64,000 nucleotides of DNA, from the NCBI GenBank assembly GCA_958510825.1, contig OY294044.1, positions 101,470,893 through 101,534,892 on the forward strand. Direction: 5' to 3'. Made by a program: the position numbers and the translations under genes. The stretch comes from Brachypterus glaber (lineage: Eukaryota; Arthropoda; Insecta; Coleoptera; Kateretidae). Numbering within the stretch: position 1 is the first letter of the stretch; each line of letters starts with the position of its first letter. This document shows, piece by piece, positions 47,815 to 60,212 of this stretch. Below the pieces are notes generated by a model. The model was not told where the DNA came from. It did not search any database and was given only the letters and a program-made list of their open reading frames with translations.

Positions 47815-48760
47815 TCGCAGTACTGGTTATTTAATAAAACCTCAGGGCAGACTGTGGGTTTATGACTAGTTGCACGTAAAACATGCCCATAGCCGATAAA
47901 CAATTGAAAATAGCATATAAGTATAAAATATTTTTTGCTTAAATCGAAATAAAGCATAGGTAACCTTGATATTTGCAAAACCGAAAAAAAAAACTATCAT
48001 AATCTAGTAATGACCTTCTAATATCCTACAATTCTAAACTTTAAAAGTTTAATGTATTTGTTTGCGAATTAAAATTTTACATTTGCATTTAGTTAACATT
48101 TATGCTAATTTATATTTTTAATGGTGCCATTTCAAACAAAATAGTTATGGTAATACTTAAATAAGGTGGGTGAGTCAATTATTGCCATGTGCCTAATATT
48201 GCCAACCCCTCTTAAACTTGTTACTTCGTCCTCTGTGTCATAGATGGCACTGCCAGTATATATGTTATATTGCAAAGATGCTTGTAAATATGATGTATCT
48301 GTATCCAGTTGGTAATGGCATACACAAAATAGCAGTTCGTGTTTCGTGCACAAACATGCACGTTCCTGGCCCATATTTTTACTCAATAAAGAAGCAAGGT
48401 ATTTTTTTGTGATCGTTATCTAAGTAGCTGTGTTCCTAATATTGCCATGCGAAGTATTTATTATTTAAGTGCCCAAATGGTACCCAAAACCACCTGAAAT
48501 TTTTATTGTACCAAAATATTTTTTTATTAGTTTATTAATTTTTCGTAAGCTTGTTCTTTACTGTTATTGCCAGTACTCTGGCAATATTTGGGACATCGGG
48601 TTCCTAATATTGTCAGTACGCAATCTTTTTTAAAAAGCAATAACATTTTTTTTGTAGATCCTGCAGTTTATTTTTTACCCATTAGAATAAAGTTATGTGT
48701 ATTGTTAATGTAGTTTTAGGTGATTACTTCGGTGATTACAAATTATACTATAGACTATAT
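47815..48760. other. No gene; CCTAATATTGCCA words
   Basis: CCTAATATTGNCA recurs at about 48191, 48434 and 48602, and TTGCCAGTACTCTGGCAA (48568-48585) is a palindrome. Possibly a degraded element; boundaries not found. Confidence 0.4.
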
Positions 48761-49352
48761 ACTATATTTTAGCATATATTTGATACTTTCAGCTCTTAAA
48801 ATGCGGGCATTGGGTAACATTTTTTTAAAAAGAAAGGGGGGTCGTACGATACATCATTTTAAAGCAAATAAAATTCTCTATTAGACTGTATATTTTTTAT
48901 TTTTTTAAACAATTTTTTAAGGTTTTGATTTTTCATTTTTTTTGTGCTAAAAAATACGATTTTTTAAGTTTTTTTTTTTGTAAATTTGTATGTCAAAATT
49001 AGTTTGAAAGTATAATTTACGTTTTTTTATCATAAAATTAGTAATTTTTTTTAGAGAAATTTTGACTACAATACCCATTTTCAACCCTATTTTAAACCCA
49101 AAAGAAATGTTAAAAAAAATAAAATATATATATATTTGAATAGAGAATTCTACACGCTTTAAAGTGATGTATCACACGACCCCCCTATCTATTAAAAAAA
49201 ATCCCCCATGCCTCCTGTCCACATTTAAAGATCTGAAAGTATCAAATATATACTTAAAGATAGTTTATGTTGTCTTATTTAAGAGTTCTTTATTTAAAGT
49301 CGATATCTCAACTAGTTCAAAAGTTGGGTGGGGTGACTTTGGGACCGCTCTG
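48761..49352. mobile_element. Tc1/mariner-like MITE, family CAGTGCGGTCC, copy 3, left end lost
   Basis: Starts inside the left arm (TTTAGCATATATTTGATAC) and ends GTGACTTTGGGACCGCTCTG then TA. About 150 bp of the left arm is missing. Confidence 0.85.
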
Positions 49353-49354
49353 TA

Positions 49355-49597
49355 CACTCATAAAACAGTTTATTTGTGTCAACTAAATATTTGGTTGGAT
49401 ATGGCCAATTAAATTATTTGGTTGTGACTAATAAATTTTATTTCTGTCAAATAAACTATTTGGTTTCCATAAATAAATCATTTTAAAATTATAATATTTG
49501 TTTACATGAACTAAATATTTATTTTACTCAAATAAAATTGTTACTCACAACCAAATAATTTAATTGGCCATATCCAAATAAATCCTTTTTATCGGTG
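49355..49597. mobile_element. Foldback, GGCCAATTAAATTATTTGG arms, TA-flanked
   Basis: TGGATATGGCCAATTAAATT is mirrored by AATTTAATTGGCCATATCCA; ends CACTCATAAAA and TTTTTATCGGTG with TA on both sides. The left TA is also the right TA of the preceding MITE. Confidence 0.85.
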
Positions 49598-49606
49598 TAT
49601 GATTAC

Positions 49607-50405
49607 CAGTATCCGGCATATTTACAGTTGTATGCCAGTCTTCAGGTTAATAAAAAAACCTTTACCTGGAAATAATTCAAGGAGTTATGATTTTTGGTTT
49701 ATTGGGTAGGGTTAATGGCCGCAAATAAAAAAACAATTTTGCGACATTGAACTCGATTTGGAACTATTTTTTTACGTGTTTTTCACAAAAAACGAATTTT
49801 TAAAATATAACTATACGTTTTTAGATTTTTAATTTTTTTTTTGGAAAATCCAAAATTGTTCTTTATCGTCTTATTTAGAACTTTTGGGTGAAAATTAAAA
49901 AAATATATCTGGCACTTTCTTTTTAATTAACGTAAAATTAACTTTTTTTTTAATAATTTACACATTTGTGCCCCATTATCTCGAGTAAACCGATTTTCGA
50001 TTGAATCACCATCGTATTAAGCATAAAAAAACCTTCCTAACCAAGTTAAAAAGAAAAAACTAAAACCCTACAGTGTAACGTTTAAGGCGGTAATGTGAAT
50101 AAGCTATAAGTCATACAAAAAATACGTGACACAAAAAATTTTGGAGATTTCTTCCTCTTTATTTTCATATCTAACGTTTTTTTGTGCTAGGATGCACCGA
50201 TCTTGAGATATTTTAAAAAGTCCGTTTTTTTGTGAAAAATACGTTAAAAAAAATGACAGTTCCAAATCGAATTCAATGTCCCAAAATTGTTTATTTTAAA
50301 CCCTACCCAATAAACCAAAAATCTAAACTCCCTGATTTATTTACAGGTAAAGCCTCTTTTATTAACTTGTAGACTGGACTATAATTAGAAATACGCCGGG
50401 TACTG
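49607..50405. mobile_element. Foldback with CAGTANCCGGCNTATTT ends
   Basis: CAGTATCCGGCATATTT against AAATACGCCGGGTACTG, arms through GGTTTATTGGGTAGGGTT and AACCCTACCCAATAAACC and the GAACTCGATTTGGAACT mirror; about 800 bp. Confidence 0.88.
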
Positions 50406-50446
50406 ATGATTACCTACCTTTATGTTTTTGTATGTACTTTTATACA

Positions 50447-50475
50447 TGTATGTATGTATGTATGTATGTATGTAT
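50447..50475. repeat. Microsatellite (GTAT)n
   Basis: About seven perfect units. Confidence 0.95.
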
Positions 50476-50716
50476 GATGCGTAAACTGTTTACGGTAAAC
50501 ATTATTTTATATTTCAAGTAATTAATAAATGAGTAGGTAAATCTAAAATTATTTTTTATGCATTTTAATATTTTTTCAAGCATAAATTATAATGAATATT
50601 ATATTCAAATAAAATGCAAACATTTTCTATAATAAAGAGAAATTACACAACCCGTATACTATAACAAAGTGAATGCACTTTTTGACGTTAAAAAATTTAT
50701 ACCCCCTTATACATAT

Positions 50717-50890
50717 ACAGGGTTATTCAGACATAAGTTTGAGAAATTTAAGAGGTGATTCTACGTTAAAAAATAAGATAAAAAGTACCTATAAAGGTTG
50801 GTCCGGAAATGAGCCCTAAGGTAGCTGAGGCCCTTCGAAGATGGACATATTGAACAAGGAACAAAAAAAGCACCAATAAAATTTTAATGC
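50717..50890. mobile_element. MITE family A, left-half fragment
   Basis: CAGGGTTATTCAGACATAAG, GGTGATTCTACGTTAAAAAA, CCGGAAATGAGCCCTAAGG as in the left half of 9670-10380, with TA before it. It breaks off where a T-rich dispersed repeat begins. Confidence 0.85.
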
Positions 50891-51629
50891 TAATTTTTTT
50901 AAAGTTTTTTTTTTTAATTTTTTTCATTTTTCGCAACAAAAATTAAAAAAAAAAAATTATTTGGGATAATTCAATATAGGTACCATTTAAATGGTATTTG
51001 TAAATATTTTCTGAATTTTTAAAAAAATCAAAAATCTCCTAGTCTAGACAAAAAATTCTTGGATATAAAGTTTTATGAAAAAATAAGAAACTTTTTTTTT
51101 TAATGTCCGTCTGTTTGGATGTCTGTCTGATGTCACGATTTTTGTGGACACGATATCTCAAAAACGAATAATTAATTATTAATAATTAATAATAAAAATT
51201 AAGTTCTACGAGTGGAAGATCTCTCCCTATTGTTTTTTAAAGTAATCCCTCCAAAAACAAAAAAGTTATATGGTTTAAACCGAAAAAAGATGAAATAAAT
51301 TTCCGATTAACGTAATTTTTTCAGAAAAAAATACTTCAGATCAATAATTGATTATTATACCAAAAGAGAATAAAAAAAAATAAATAATTTTTTTTTTAAT
51401 TTTTCGTTTTTCACAAAACGCAAATTTAATGAAAAAATTAAGTTTTTTTGAAAAACTTTTTTGATTTTTTTCTTTCAATTATTTTTCTTTTTTCAAAAAA
51501 GGTATTTTTTTTTTAAATGTAATTTTTTTTTGTTATTTTTGTTTAATTAGGTACTTGGGAAATGCAATATAATATTTACTGTGCATAATATATAATGGAA
51601 TACGTAGCAGTACATATCTTCAAGACTTG
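50891..51629 (-). repeat. Dispersed repeat copy, reversed
   Basis: Contains AAAATAAGAAACTTT, GTCCGTCTGTTTGGATG, TCTCAAAAACGAATAATT and CCCTATTGTTTTTTAAAGTAATCCCTCC, the complement of the layout at 59.4-59.7 kb. No gene. Confidence 0.65.

Positions 51630-51703
<74 letters not shown>
51630..51703. repeat. Microsatellite (TTA)n, about 24 units
   Basis: Uninterrupted TTA. The poly-Leu frame over it is an artefact. Confidence 0.97.
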
Positions 51704-51704
<1 letters not shown>

Positions 51705-52249
51705 CTCCTCGCAGCTTCACAGCAGAAAAGTTTTATACGTTTGCTTTAAACCCCGAAAAAAAAATGTAGTCCAACATTAAAATAAAAATTACCAAAGTGC
51801 GTTTTAGTCATTTATCCTTTATTTATCCGTTCCTGTGTTCATCCATCTGTCCGTATGCCACGTTTTCTTGTCAGCACGATAACTCAAGAAAGAATAATCC
51901 GATCGACTTCAAATTTTTAGGAAAGATTCTTCTTGGTAGAGACACCAAGGCCTTGCAAGGCTTCGTGACGTAGCCTATTGTGAAATAGTGCTAGTATCGA
52001 AAAGGTTCAAGCCGAGGTTCGAGCATTATCCGAGATTATAAAGATGGCTACGATTTTGGATGATATGGGTATAGGAATAACTAAATTCTAATGTTTATTT
52101 ACTTTGGTTGGTACTCGAGTACTCGGTGGTACTAGAGTAATTTATGTTTATGTTTGTTTATGTTTGTTTTTAACCTCGTACTATTCTACTTAATTAAGCA
52201 TCCCCTAAGTCCAGGACTTGTGTGGTCTAGTAGTAGAGGGAACCACCGG
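51704..52249. other. No gene; repeat-end words
   Basis: CATCCATCTGTCCGTATGCC and CACGATAACTCAAGAAAGAA (51840-51900) match the ends of the dispersed repeat family. The remainder is unassigned. Confidence 0.4.
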
Positions 52250-52409
52250 CTTTAATTGACTTTCGAACCAATATATCTAGGGAGTACGCCTTCGCCAAAT
52301 TTCAATTATTAATTAACTGAAAAAGGCAATCTGCACCAGTGAGGTTTGAACTCACGATCATTAGATCAGGCTATATCGTTGCCATCGACCGCTGAGCTAA
52401 ATCTCCCAA
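52250..52409 (-). mobile_element. tRNA-derived SINE candidate (head at 52324-52409)
   Basis: On the minus strand TTAGCTCAGCGGTCGATGG (52400-52382) is a good A box and GAGTTCAAACCTC (52353-52341) a good B box within a 5-bp T stem (GTGAG/CTCAC). The acceptor stem does not pair, so this is not a functional tRNA. A unique body follows toward lower coordinates (CTGGTGCAGATTGCC...). Promoter-like head plus body suggests a SINE; its 3' end is not clear. Confidence 0.6.
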
Positions 52410-55349
52410 AAAATTTATAGTTTAATATTTTAAGTACTAAACTGTATTTATATAAGAAATGTGCACATTTTCAATAAAAAGTTTTGTAACGATATAAATC
52501 GTCACTTTGTAATATAGCAAGGGTTAATTAAACTATTCGTTTACTTACGTTATAATTTATGTTTATTTTGTATATAAATAGTTACGTACGTACAGAACTA
52601 TTTTGTATCTGGGACTATTTTGTAGCAGGAACTGAATTCTAACCATATGAGTCTCTATTCCATAGTTCTACCTGAAAATAACATAAAGAAAACATAATTA
52701 GAATATGATTTTTAATAATAAAGAATCATATGACTTATTTCTCTATAGTGCATTTGTCTATGGACTTACCTGGTTTTTATATGTTTCAGAGTCTATTGAG
52801 GGTTGGATTTCACTGGCTTTCATCTGTAGCTTGTTTCTCCTGGAAAGTTTCGTATGCTTATTCCTTCGGGATAATCCAGAATTTGTTGAAAATAGTTTGC
52901 TGGAACTGCTCACTTAGATTCAGTATTTTGTTTATACTTAGTTCACAGGACACTTAGTATTCTGTTCGTATTTTTATTAGTTTTGCTGATAAACAATAAG
53001 TATTGTTTATATTTGTTTCTTAGAGTAATATTTTGAGGTTAGATATCACTAATACGGATTTATTAGGAAATATTCTTTTAATTAGTTATTATTTTTGATG
53101 TAGTTTTCGTTACCTTTATTAGGAATCCTATACGGTAAAACTGTAGTTGATAATGACTTGCATAGATGTCGCTAATAGTTCAGAAATAGTATTTTATTTA
53201 CCTGAAGGGTTCATACCGGTTGATAAGGTCGATTTTCGCGCCTTCTTGAAGCAACTCGAATACAATGGTGGTGTCATTTTGACGAGTGTTTATTTTCTGT
53301 AATCATCGAAGTAATCCTTCATGTATTTTTATTTAAAGTTAGTGAAAATGAATATTTAAACAATGCGGAAGATATTGTAACGGTTATTTTCTACAATTAC
53401 GCATTTATAACGTTTCGATGGACATCGAAGACTTAGTATGACATGTAAGTTACGTTTTTCTGTTTCTTAGAATATTTCTGAGATATAATTATTGTTTTAG
53501 CACCATTAATTAATCACCATTAAGCACCATTATTACTACATTACTAGACTATTAATTAATTACCATTAATTACTCACCATTTCTATACCATTAATATGGA
53601 ATTACATTAATTTAAGTTGAAGTTTATTTTGGTATATTTGATATACAAGTTCTCCGCATGGAGTGATGTTCTGTTGGAACATGGTTCTGTAATTTTCGGC
53701 ATAGATAAATTCTATGTAACCGTCTAGCAGACAATTTTACATTGGACATAATTTTCAAAAGTATATTTTATCCCGGACAACATTTTCAATCGTACATTTT
53801 ATCCTGGAAGATGATTTTTCCAAAGTAGATGGGACAGCCTATATTTTTTTTTCTTTCATTTGAGAAATGAATTCATCAGCATAGGGGAGACTTGTACAGA
53901 TGGAGACGATGGAATTCATACCTCATGGATTTTGCAGAAACCAGCTAAGTACTCTTTCTGAAAACTTTTGAAAGCAATATTTCATATTTTTAAATTCTTT
54001 TATTTCAATATTCTTATAACTGTAAACTTTATCAGATCTGATATAGTATTGTTTAATACTATATGCCCTTCTGGCTTTTGTTCATTTTTAGGTACTTATT
54101 TTTTTTAAAACATTTAATCTCATTTATTAATTATTAAATATCATACTTTTGATTAAATGATTTCTAATTTAAGCATGACTTTTATACACTGCAAGAAATG
54201 ATTGTTGTTTACATACATTTCTTGGTGCTTGCTGAACTTCATGTTTTCTTTATACATTTAAGTCGAATGATTTCTGAATTTAGTAATTTTTATTAAGATT
54301 TCTTTAATTATATCTTAATATAATTACACATATTTTTTATATATATTAATACATTACTTGATGTGCTTTCATTAAGTTTATTTATAATAAATTTCTCAAA
54401 TGAATTATCTTATTTTATTTAGGGGTTATATTTTCTCAAACTGAAAAGCTTAAGTATTTACACTAGGTTGTTACTTACCTAAAGGAGTAAAAGCTAAAGT
54501 AACTGGCGCCCCTAACAACATTAATCAATTCTTTCTATTTTTCCCTTGCCCATACCCATTGCTCCGCTGTCAAAACTAGCCGTTGGCAGTGAACGTATTA
54601 ATTACGGTACAGTTTAAAAATGAAATTAAGAAAAAGATTTAAAAAATCTACTATCCATGGAATAATTTTGGACTTACTTATTCACATAGGTTAAATATTA
54701 GGTATTAAAAAAAAAACTACTGGTAAATATGTATTAAAAATCAAAAAATTAATAATAAATAATTCTGGTATAAGATTATTTAAAAACTCGTTGGAAAATT
54801 TGTTGGCGTGTAAATCTACTTCTGCTATGTCTTTCTAGTTTAATTTTTTTTTGCAATTAATGAAGAGCCACTAGCACAAGGCTAATTTGGGGTTTTTGAT
54901 GACTTTATAATTGTTATGAAATAAGTAATAATAATAAAACAATAATAGTTGGGGAAAAGCAAAAGTTATCAAACAATGTGTCCCACATATTTAAATTTAA
55001 TATGCTTTCATATGCAGAATTTCGTAGAAATTTCCGAGTTTATCTAATATGTTGGTGTGCTGTGCTGCCAACTGTCCCGCTGGCCAGAAACGCATTTATC
55101 TAACGGTTTATGCAGTTATTTCGCGAGGAATTCAAAAATGTATTATATATATTAGAGGGAAAAACGGGTCATGTAAGCAAAATAGATGCGGGCATGTCGC
55201 CTGGCCGGCGAAATATCAGCGGCAACTCGTGAAAATTAGTATATTAACATTCACTTAATACTATACGACCTGCACAGAAATAATCACAAAACTTAGTGAC
55301 AACTTTACATAATAAGTTATGTAAAATTTCAAATAACATTACTGTATTT
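52410..55349. other. No host gene; possible LTR-element remnant
   Basis: TGTAACGATATAAATCG at 52484, a TATATAAATAG box at about 52571 and a primer-binding-like AACTGGCGCCCC at 54500-54511 hint at an LTR retrotransposon, but no second LTR or gag/pol was recognised. CACCATTAATTA words repeat at 53501-53600, and GGACANNATTTTCAA is doubled at 53744 and 53776. The frames at 52705 and 55049 are unrecognisable. Confidence 0.3.
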
Positions 55350-56558
55350 TTCGATTGACAAATGTAGCTGAATCATTCCTCAATAACGTTTTAGATGATT
55401 ACTTTTGATTGATTTTATAAAAGTGGGAATGTACTTTTGTGGGTTATTCTAACCTCATATGGTGGTTGTGACAAGTGACAGATATTAGCCGTTCAGCAGT
55501 TTTCTAGCAACATTTATTATTTGATGACTTTTAATTAGCTTTGCTGTTTCCATTAAACGCAGCTAATATCTCCTGAAAAAATTAGATGACTTCGCATCAA
55601 TTTTTACACAGATTTTTCTCTGTGTTTAGCCAGGATTTTGGCATTTAATAAGTTTTAGGCAAGCAAAACTAAAGTAATGCTTGTGAAAAAAAGTTAGTTT
55701 ACCTTCTAGTAGTCGCTCGGCCATATAGTAAAAAGCGGTTGTACCATCTAGCTTCCATAGTTTTAAAAATGCTCAAAAGGAGCCTTTAATTCTAATTACA
55801 GGCTTATAATTATAATTATTAAGAATTACTAAATTACTAAAAATACAGTATTGCAGTATAAGATGCAGATTTTAGAAAATATATGGAAATAAAATAATTA
55901 ACACAAGATAGAAAGGAACAAAAACTGCTTAAAATAGCTGTCAAATCACTACTGAACGCTATGATGTTTCGATTGACAGATGTAGCTGAATCATTCCTCA
56001 TCAACGTTTTGAGATGATTACTTTTGATTGATTTTAGAAAAGCCGGAATGTACTTTTTTTGGGTATTTCTAACCTCACATGGTGGTTGTGAAAAGTGACA
56101 GATATTAGCAGTTCAGCAGTTTTCTATCCAAACTTATTATTTGATGACTTTTGATTAGTTTTGCTGTTTTAATTAAACGCAGCCAATATCTCCCGAAAAA
56201 TTTACATGACTTGGCATCAATTTTTACACAGATTTTTCCCTGTGTATAGCCAGGATTTTGGCGTTTAATAAGTTTTACGCAAGCAGAACTAAAGTAATGC
56301 TTGTGAAAAAAAGTTAGTTTACCTTCTAGTAGTCGCTCGGCCATATAGTAAAAATCGGTTGTATCCTCTACCTTCCATAGTTTGAAAAACCCTCAAAAGG
56401 AGCCATTAATTATAATTAAAGGCTTATAATTATAATTATTAAGAATTACTAAATTACTAAAAATACAGTATTGCAGTATAAGATGCAGGTTTTAGAAAAT
56501 ATATGGAAATAAAATAATTAACACAAGATAGAAAGGAACAAAAAACTGCTTAAAATAA
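55350..56558. repeat. Tandem duplication, two units of about 590 bp
   Basis: 55350-55936 and 55968-56558 start TTCGATTGACANATGTAGCT and end GAAAGGAACAAAAACTGCTT, with only scattered differences and a 31-bp spacer. Each carries on the minus strand ATGGCCGAGCGACTACTAGAAG followed by GTAAAC, a donor-like site. The longer minus-strand frame in unit 2 (79 codons) is interrupted in unit 1, so coding is doubtful. Confidence 0.92.
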
Positions 56559-57167
56559 GATTAATATCTGACTATGGAAATAAATTAAGTTATTATAGTA
56601 CTTAACTAATAGCTTCTGCAATGAATATAAAGTAATTAAATAAGTTTTTTCATAGATGTACTTAATTCTAATTATAATTATGTACTTATCAAATAAAAAC
56701 ATAAAAAGCACATTTTACAACAGATGATGATTGCAGTGTAAAATGTTTGAAGTAAATAATGTAAAAATTAATTAAGATTCATTATTAAAAAAATCGTGAG
56801 ATCATAGTGCATTGAATAGCCAAGCTAGGCAGTAAATTAAGAATTAACTGTTCGGAATACAAAGAAAACTTTATATATTTTTAAACTTAATTGAAGAGGG
56901 TACATTTCATAAGGGGTTAAACGACATTCGCTCGATTTTTCAGGAGGCAAAAAATTTCTATTTTTTTTGCGCGACCGAAATTTAAATTACGCATCCAAAA
57001 TTCTAGTTTAAAGTATAAAATTGGTGTCCTAGTGCATTTTATATTTACACGACTTATTTTAATATCAAAAAGTTTAATTTGTTTGAAGCCAGATCAGTTT
57101 ATTTCAAAAAAATATAAACCAAAAACAACATTTGAAAAAAATATTAAAAAAATAATACTTTGTAGGA
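56559..57167. other. No gene seen before the retrotransposon
   Basis: AT-rich; no recognisable upstream part of the jockey-like element, so its insertion point is probably just before 57168. Confidence 0.45.
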
Positions 57168-58696
57168 ACTATTTTATTCTAATACTCCTATATATGCTAT
57201 TAATAAACTAAGTGCTAAAATGACAGCAGGTGATGATTCAATACCAAGTTTCTTAGTTAAGGATTGTAAAAACTGTTTTATTAAACCTTTAAAAACTATA
57301 TTTAATTTATCATTGGAAACTAGTACTTTTCCCGATAAATGGAAAGTAGCTCGGGTATGTCCTGTTTTCAAGTCCGGTAATCCGTCTTTGTTAAATAACT
57401 ATCGTCCAATTTCTGTTTTAAATAATTATGCTAAAGTTTTTGAAATTTGCATCTACAGTAAAATCTATCCTGTCACAAAACACCTAATTTCCGATTGTCA
57501 ACATGGTTTTATGGCAAACAGATCCACTGTTAGTAATTTATCTTGTTTTTCACAATTCTTGCACGAAGCTCTTGATGATTGTGGCCAGGTAGACGTAATT
57601 TTAACCGACTGAAAAAGCCTTTGATAAAATAGATCCCAAAATTATTATTAATAAATTAAATCAGTTTGGCTTTTCGCCAGCAATGAAAAAGTTTTTTTTA
57701 AGTTATTTATCTTTTCGAAAACAATATGTTAGTTATAACGGTTTTCTATCCAAATTATTTTTTGCCACATCAGGCATTCCTCAAGGTTCAAATTTAGGTC
57801 CATTACTTTTTTTGTATTTTATTAATGATATTACAGATTATATAACGTGTTTAAAATTATTGTTTGCTGACGACTTAAAACTGTTTCTCAGAATAATTGA
57901 TCTCGCAGACTGTCAGTTTCTTCAAGAACAGCTAAATCAACTAGTTATTTGGTGCGTGCGAAATAAATTGTTTCTCAACATTCAAAAATGCAAAGTTATA
58001 ACTTTTACTAGGAAAATACATACTTTCGATTTTAATTATGCAATTAACAATCAAAATTTAGCCAGATGTGAAAAAGTCAAAGACTTAGGCGTAGTATTTG
58101 ACACAAAACTAACTTTTAATGATCACGTTGATGCTACCGTTAAGGCTTCAAATAAAATGCTAGGATTTCTAGTTAGAAGTTGTCAACAGTTTAGATCTGA
58201 GGTTTGTCTGAAATCCCTTTATTTTGCGCTTGTTAGATCAAAATTGGAGTATGCTTCCTTTATTTGGTATCCCAAAGCTGCCACTCAAAAGGAGAACGTT
58301 GAACGGGTTCAGCGTAAGTTTTTAGAATTCCTCAACTTTAAAGTTCGCGGCTCTTACCCCCCTCAGGGCATTGACGAGGAGGTTTTGCGAGTCAGATTCT
58401 CAGTCCAATCGCTTGAAAATCGAAGAATACTATCAGCTATCTCTATTTTTTACAGAATAATTCACAATCTTATTGATTGTAATTTATTGCTAGGAAAAAT
58501 TGATTTTTTAGTTCCCCGACTGAATGCTAGGCAAACTGATTCTTTTTCGCTGTCAATCCCAAGAACAAATTTATTATTGAAGTCCCCAATTTATGTCATG
58601 TGTGATAATGTTAATACTTATAGTATAAATTGTGATATATTTTTTGAAAAACTCAGTTCCGTTTTAAAAAAATCAAGCGTAAATTTAGCTATTTAA
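57168..58696 (+). pseudogene. Jockey-like non-LTR retrotransposon, reverse transcriptase ORF (5'-truncated, one frameshift)
   Basis: Encodes a reverse transcriptase of the jockey type. Frame one (57168-57609) has KLSAKMTAGDDSIPSFL, WKVARVCPVFKSGN, NNYRPISVLNNYAKVFE and QHGF. It hits TGA at 57610 where two bases are missing; the next frame runs open from before 57683 to 58696 with SGIPQGSNLGPLLF, the catalytic LLFADDLKLF, the thumb (CKVITFTRK, KVKDLGVVFDTKL) and the C-terminal LVRSKLEYASFIWYP. The endonuclease and ORF1 are absent. A single frameshift in a 1.5-kb frame suggests a fairly recent insertion. It is in the sense orientation of ARL3. Confidence 0.92.
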
Positions 58697-58870
58697 GATT
58701 TAGCTTAATTTCTATTTTTAATTTTTAAAATTTAATTTTTTATATCTAAATTTATTTTTGTTACTTAATATTCTTATTTATATTTGTTATTATGAAATGA
58801 AATTGTCCTGTTATTGGATTACTCTGTTGGGCAATAAAGACTATTATTATTATTATTATTATTATTATTG
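58697..58870 (+). mobile_element. 3' UTR and (TTA)n tail of the jockey-like element
   Basis: Ends GGGCAATAAAGACTATTATT with about nine TTA units (58841-58869). AATAAA plus a triplet tail is usual for insect non-LTR elements and marks the 3' insertion junction near 58870. Confidence 0.85.
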
Positions 58871-59329
58871 CTTAGTGGATCCGCGATATGGTGGACGTTA
58901 TTTCAAAAATTGAAGCTATTTTTACAAAAATTAATACTGGATTTTTTGTTGTTAGTAAAACTGATTCTGTTGTTAAAATCATAAAATTGTAAATGTCTGA
59001 TCGAATATAGCGGACGTTTTTTCAAAAATTGGATATTCTATAAGATATTTATAGTGTTATATATATTACCGTATAAAAATTTGGGAGCAGAACAAACTTA
59101 TATAAATATCTATTAAATGGATCTTGCTTATTATTTTTTTTTTGATAGGTTCAGTAGTAGTAGTAGATTTAGTTTTTGGAGTAAAAAACAAAATTTAGGA
59201 CACCCTATTTTTCAATTTCTAGCCTCAATATTCTCATTATTTGGACCCATTTAGGTCAGATATGAGTCATACTAAAAATTTCATGAAAAAAACGCTTATC
59301 GTCAAAAATAGCCCCCGCGTCAGTGTCAT
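58871..59329. other. No gene seen
   Basis: CGATATGGTGGACGTTATTTCAAAAATT (58884) and CGAATATAGCGGACGTTTTTTCAAAAATT (59001) form a loose direct repeat, 118 bp apart. Nothing else recognised. Confidence 0.45.
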
Positions 59330-59720
59330 TAATTTTCAAAAAAAATAAATAAAAAAAAACATTACATTTTTTGTTAAATGATCTTTTTTTGAAAAAGGAA
59401 AATTTTTGAAAAAGTTACTTTAGTCGGAATGTTCTTTCAGCTTTTTTCGATTTTTTTAAAAGTTTAACCCCCCATAACTTTTTTGTTTTTGGGGGGATTA
59501 CTTTCAAAAATATTAGGGATCTCATAGAACTTGATTTTTCCTAAAAAGTCGTTCGGATTATTCGTTCTTGAGTTATCGTGTCTATAAACATCGTGACAGA
59601 CGGACAGACGGACAAACGGACATTTTCAAACTTTCTTATTTTTTCATGAATCACATTTTTATCCAAGAATTTTTTGTCTAGAACATTTTTTGGCGATTTT
59701 GGGAAATTCGAAACTACCGT
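59330..59720 (+). repeat. Dispersed repeat, most complete copy
   Basis: CATAACTTTTTTGTTTTTGG, ATTACTTTCAAAAATATTAG, GTTCTTGAGTTATCGTGTC, a run of GACGGACA words (59601-59620), then TTTTTGTCTAGAACATTTTT and GGCGATTTTGGG. The other copies are parts of this layout. Confidence 0.75.
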
Positions 59721-60033
59721 ATAATATTATTCTAGCGCAGGCGCAATAATATAAAAATACCATATTAATTTTACATAAGAATATTATGCAATATATATTA
59801 TTTAAAAAGTTATTTGGTTTTGAAATTGATACAATTTCTGTATGTAAAAATTGCGCGTTCTATGTATAATGATGACTCAGAAAGCCCACTAAAATTATAC
59901 CAAAACCCTTGGAGACGTTTCTGTTCTTTCTCATTTAACTAAAAAAGCTTTGTACTATGACAAAATATAATCCATAGAGTAACGGCAATTTAATGTTTTA
60001 CTTAAAAAAAAGTTACGTAATCAATTTTCTCGG

Positions 60034-60212
60034 GTATGTCATACCCCAACCGATTTTGACAGGAGCTGACAAGTGACGCTAAATCGAGAGCAAGCCGCAA
60101 CTTGATCGCATTGCGGAGTCTACGATCTTCAGCTACTGGGAGCAAGAACTCGCATAATTACTAATTTTGATTTTATTATTGATGTTATCTGGGTTGGGAT
60201 ATGTCATACCCC
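60034..60212. mobile_element. Small element with GGGTATGNCATACCCCAACC ends
   Basis: GGGTATGTCATACCCCAACC at the left, GGTTGGGATATGTCATACCC at the right. Interior GC-richer (GAGAGCAAGCCGCAACTTGA). Confidence 0.65.

Noticed and set aside
51595..51780. Poly-Leu frame
   Set aside because: Translation of the TTA microsatellite.
56105..56344. 79-codon minus-strand frame in the duplicated unit
   Set aside because: The equivalent frame in the first unit is stopped early, so there is no sign of coding constraint.
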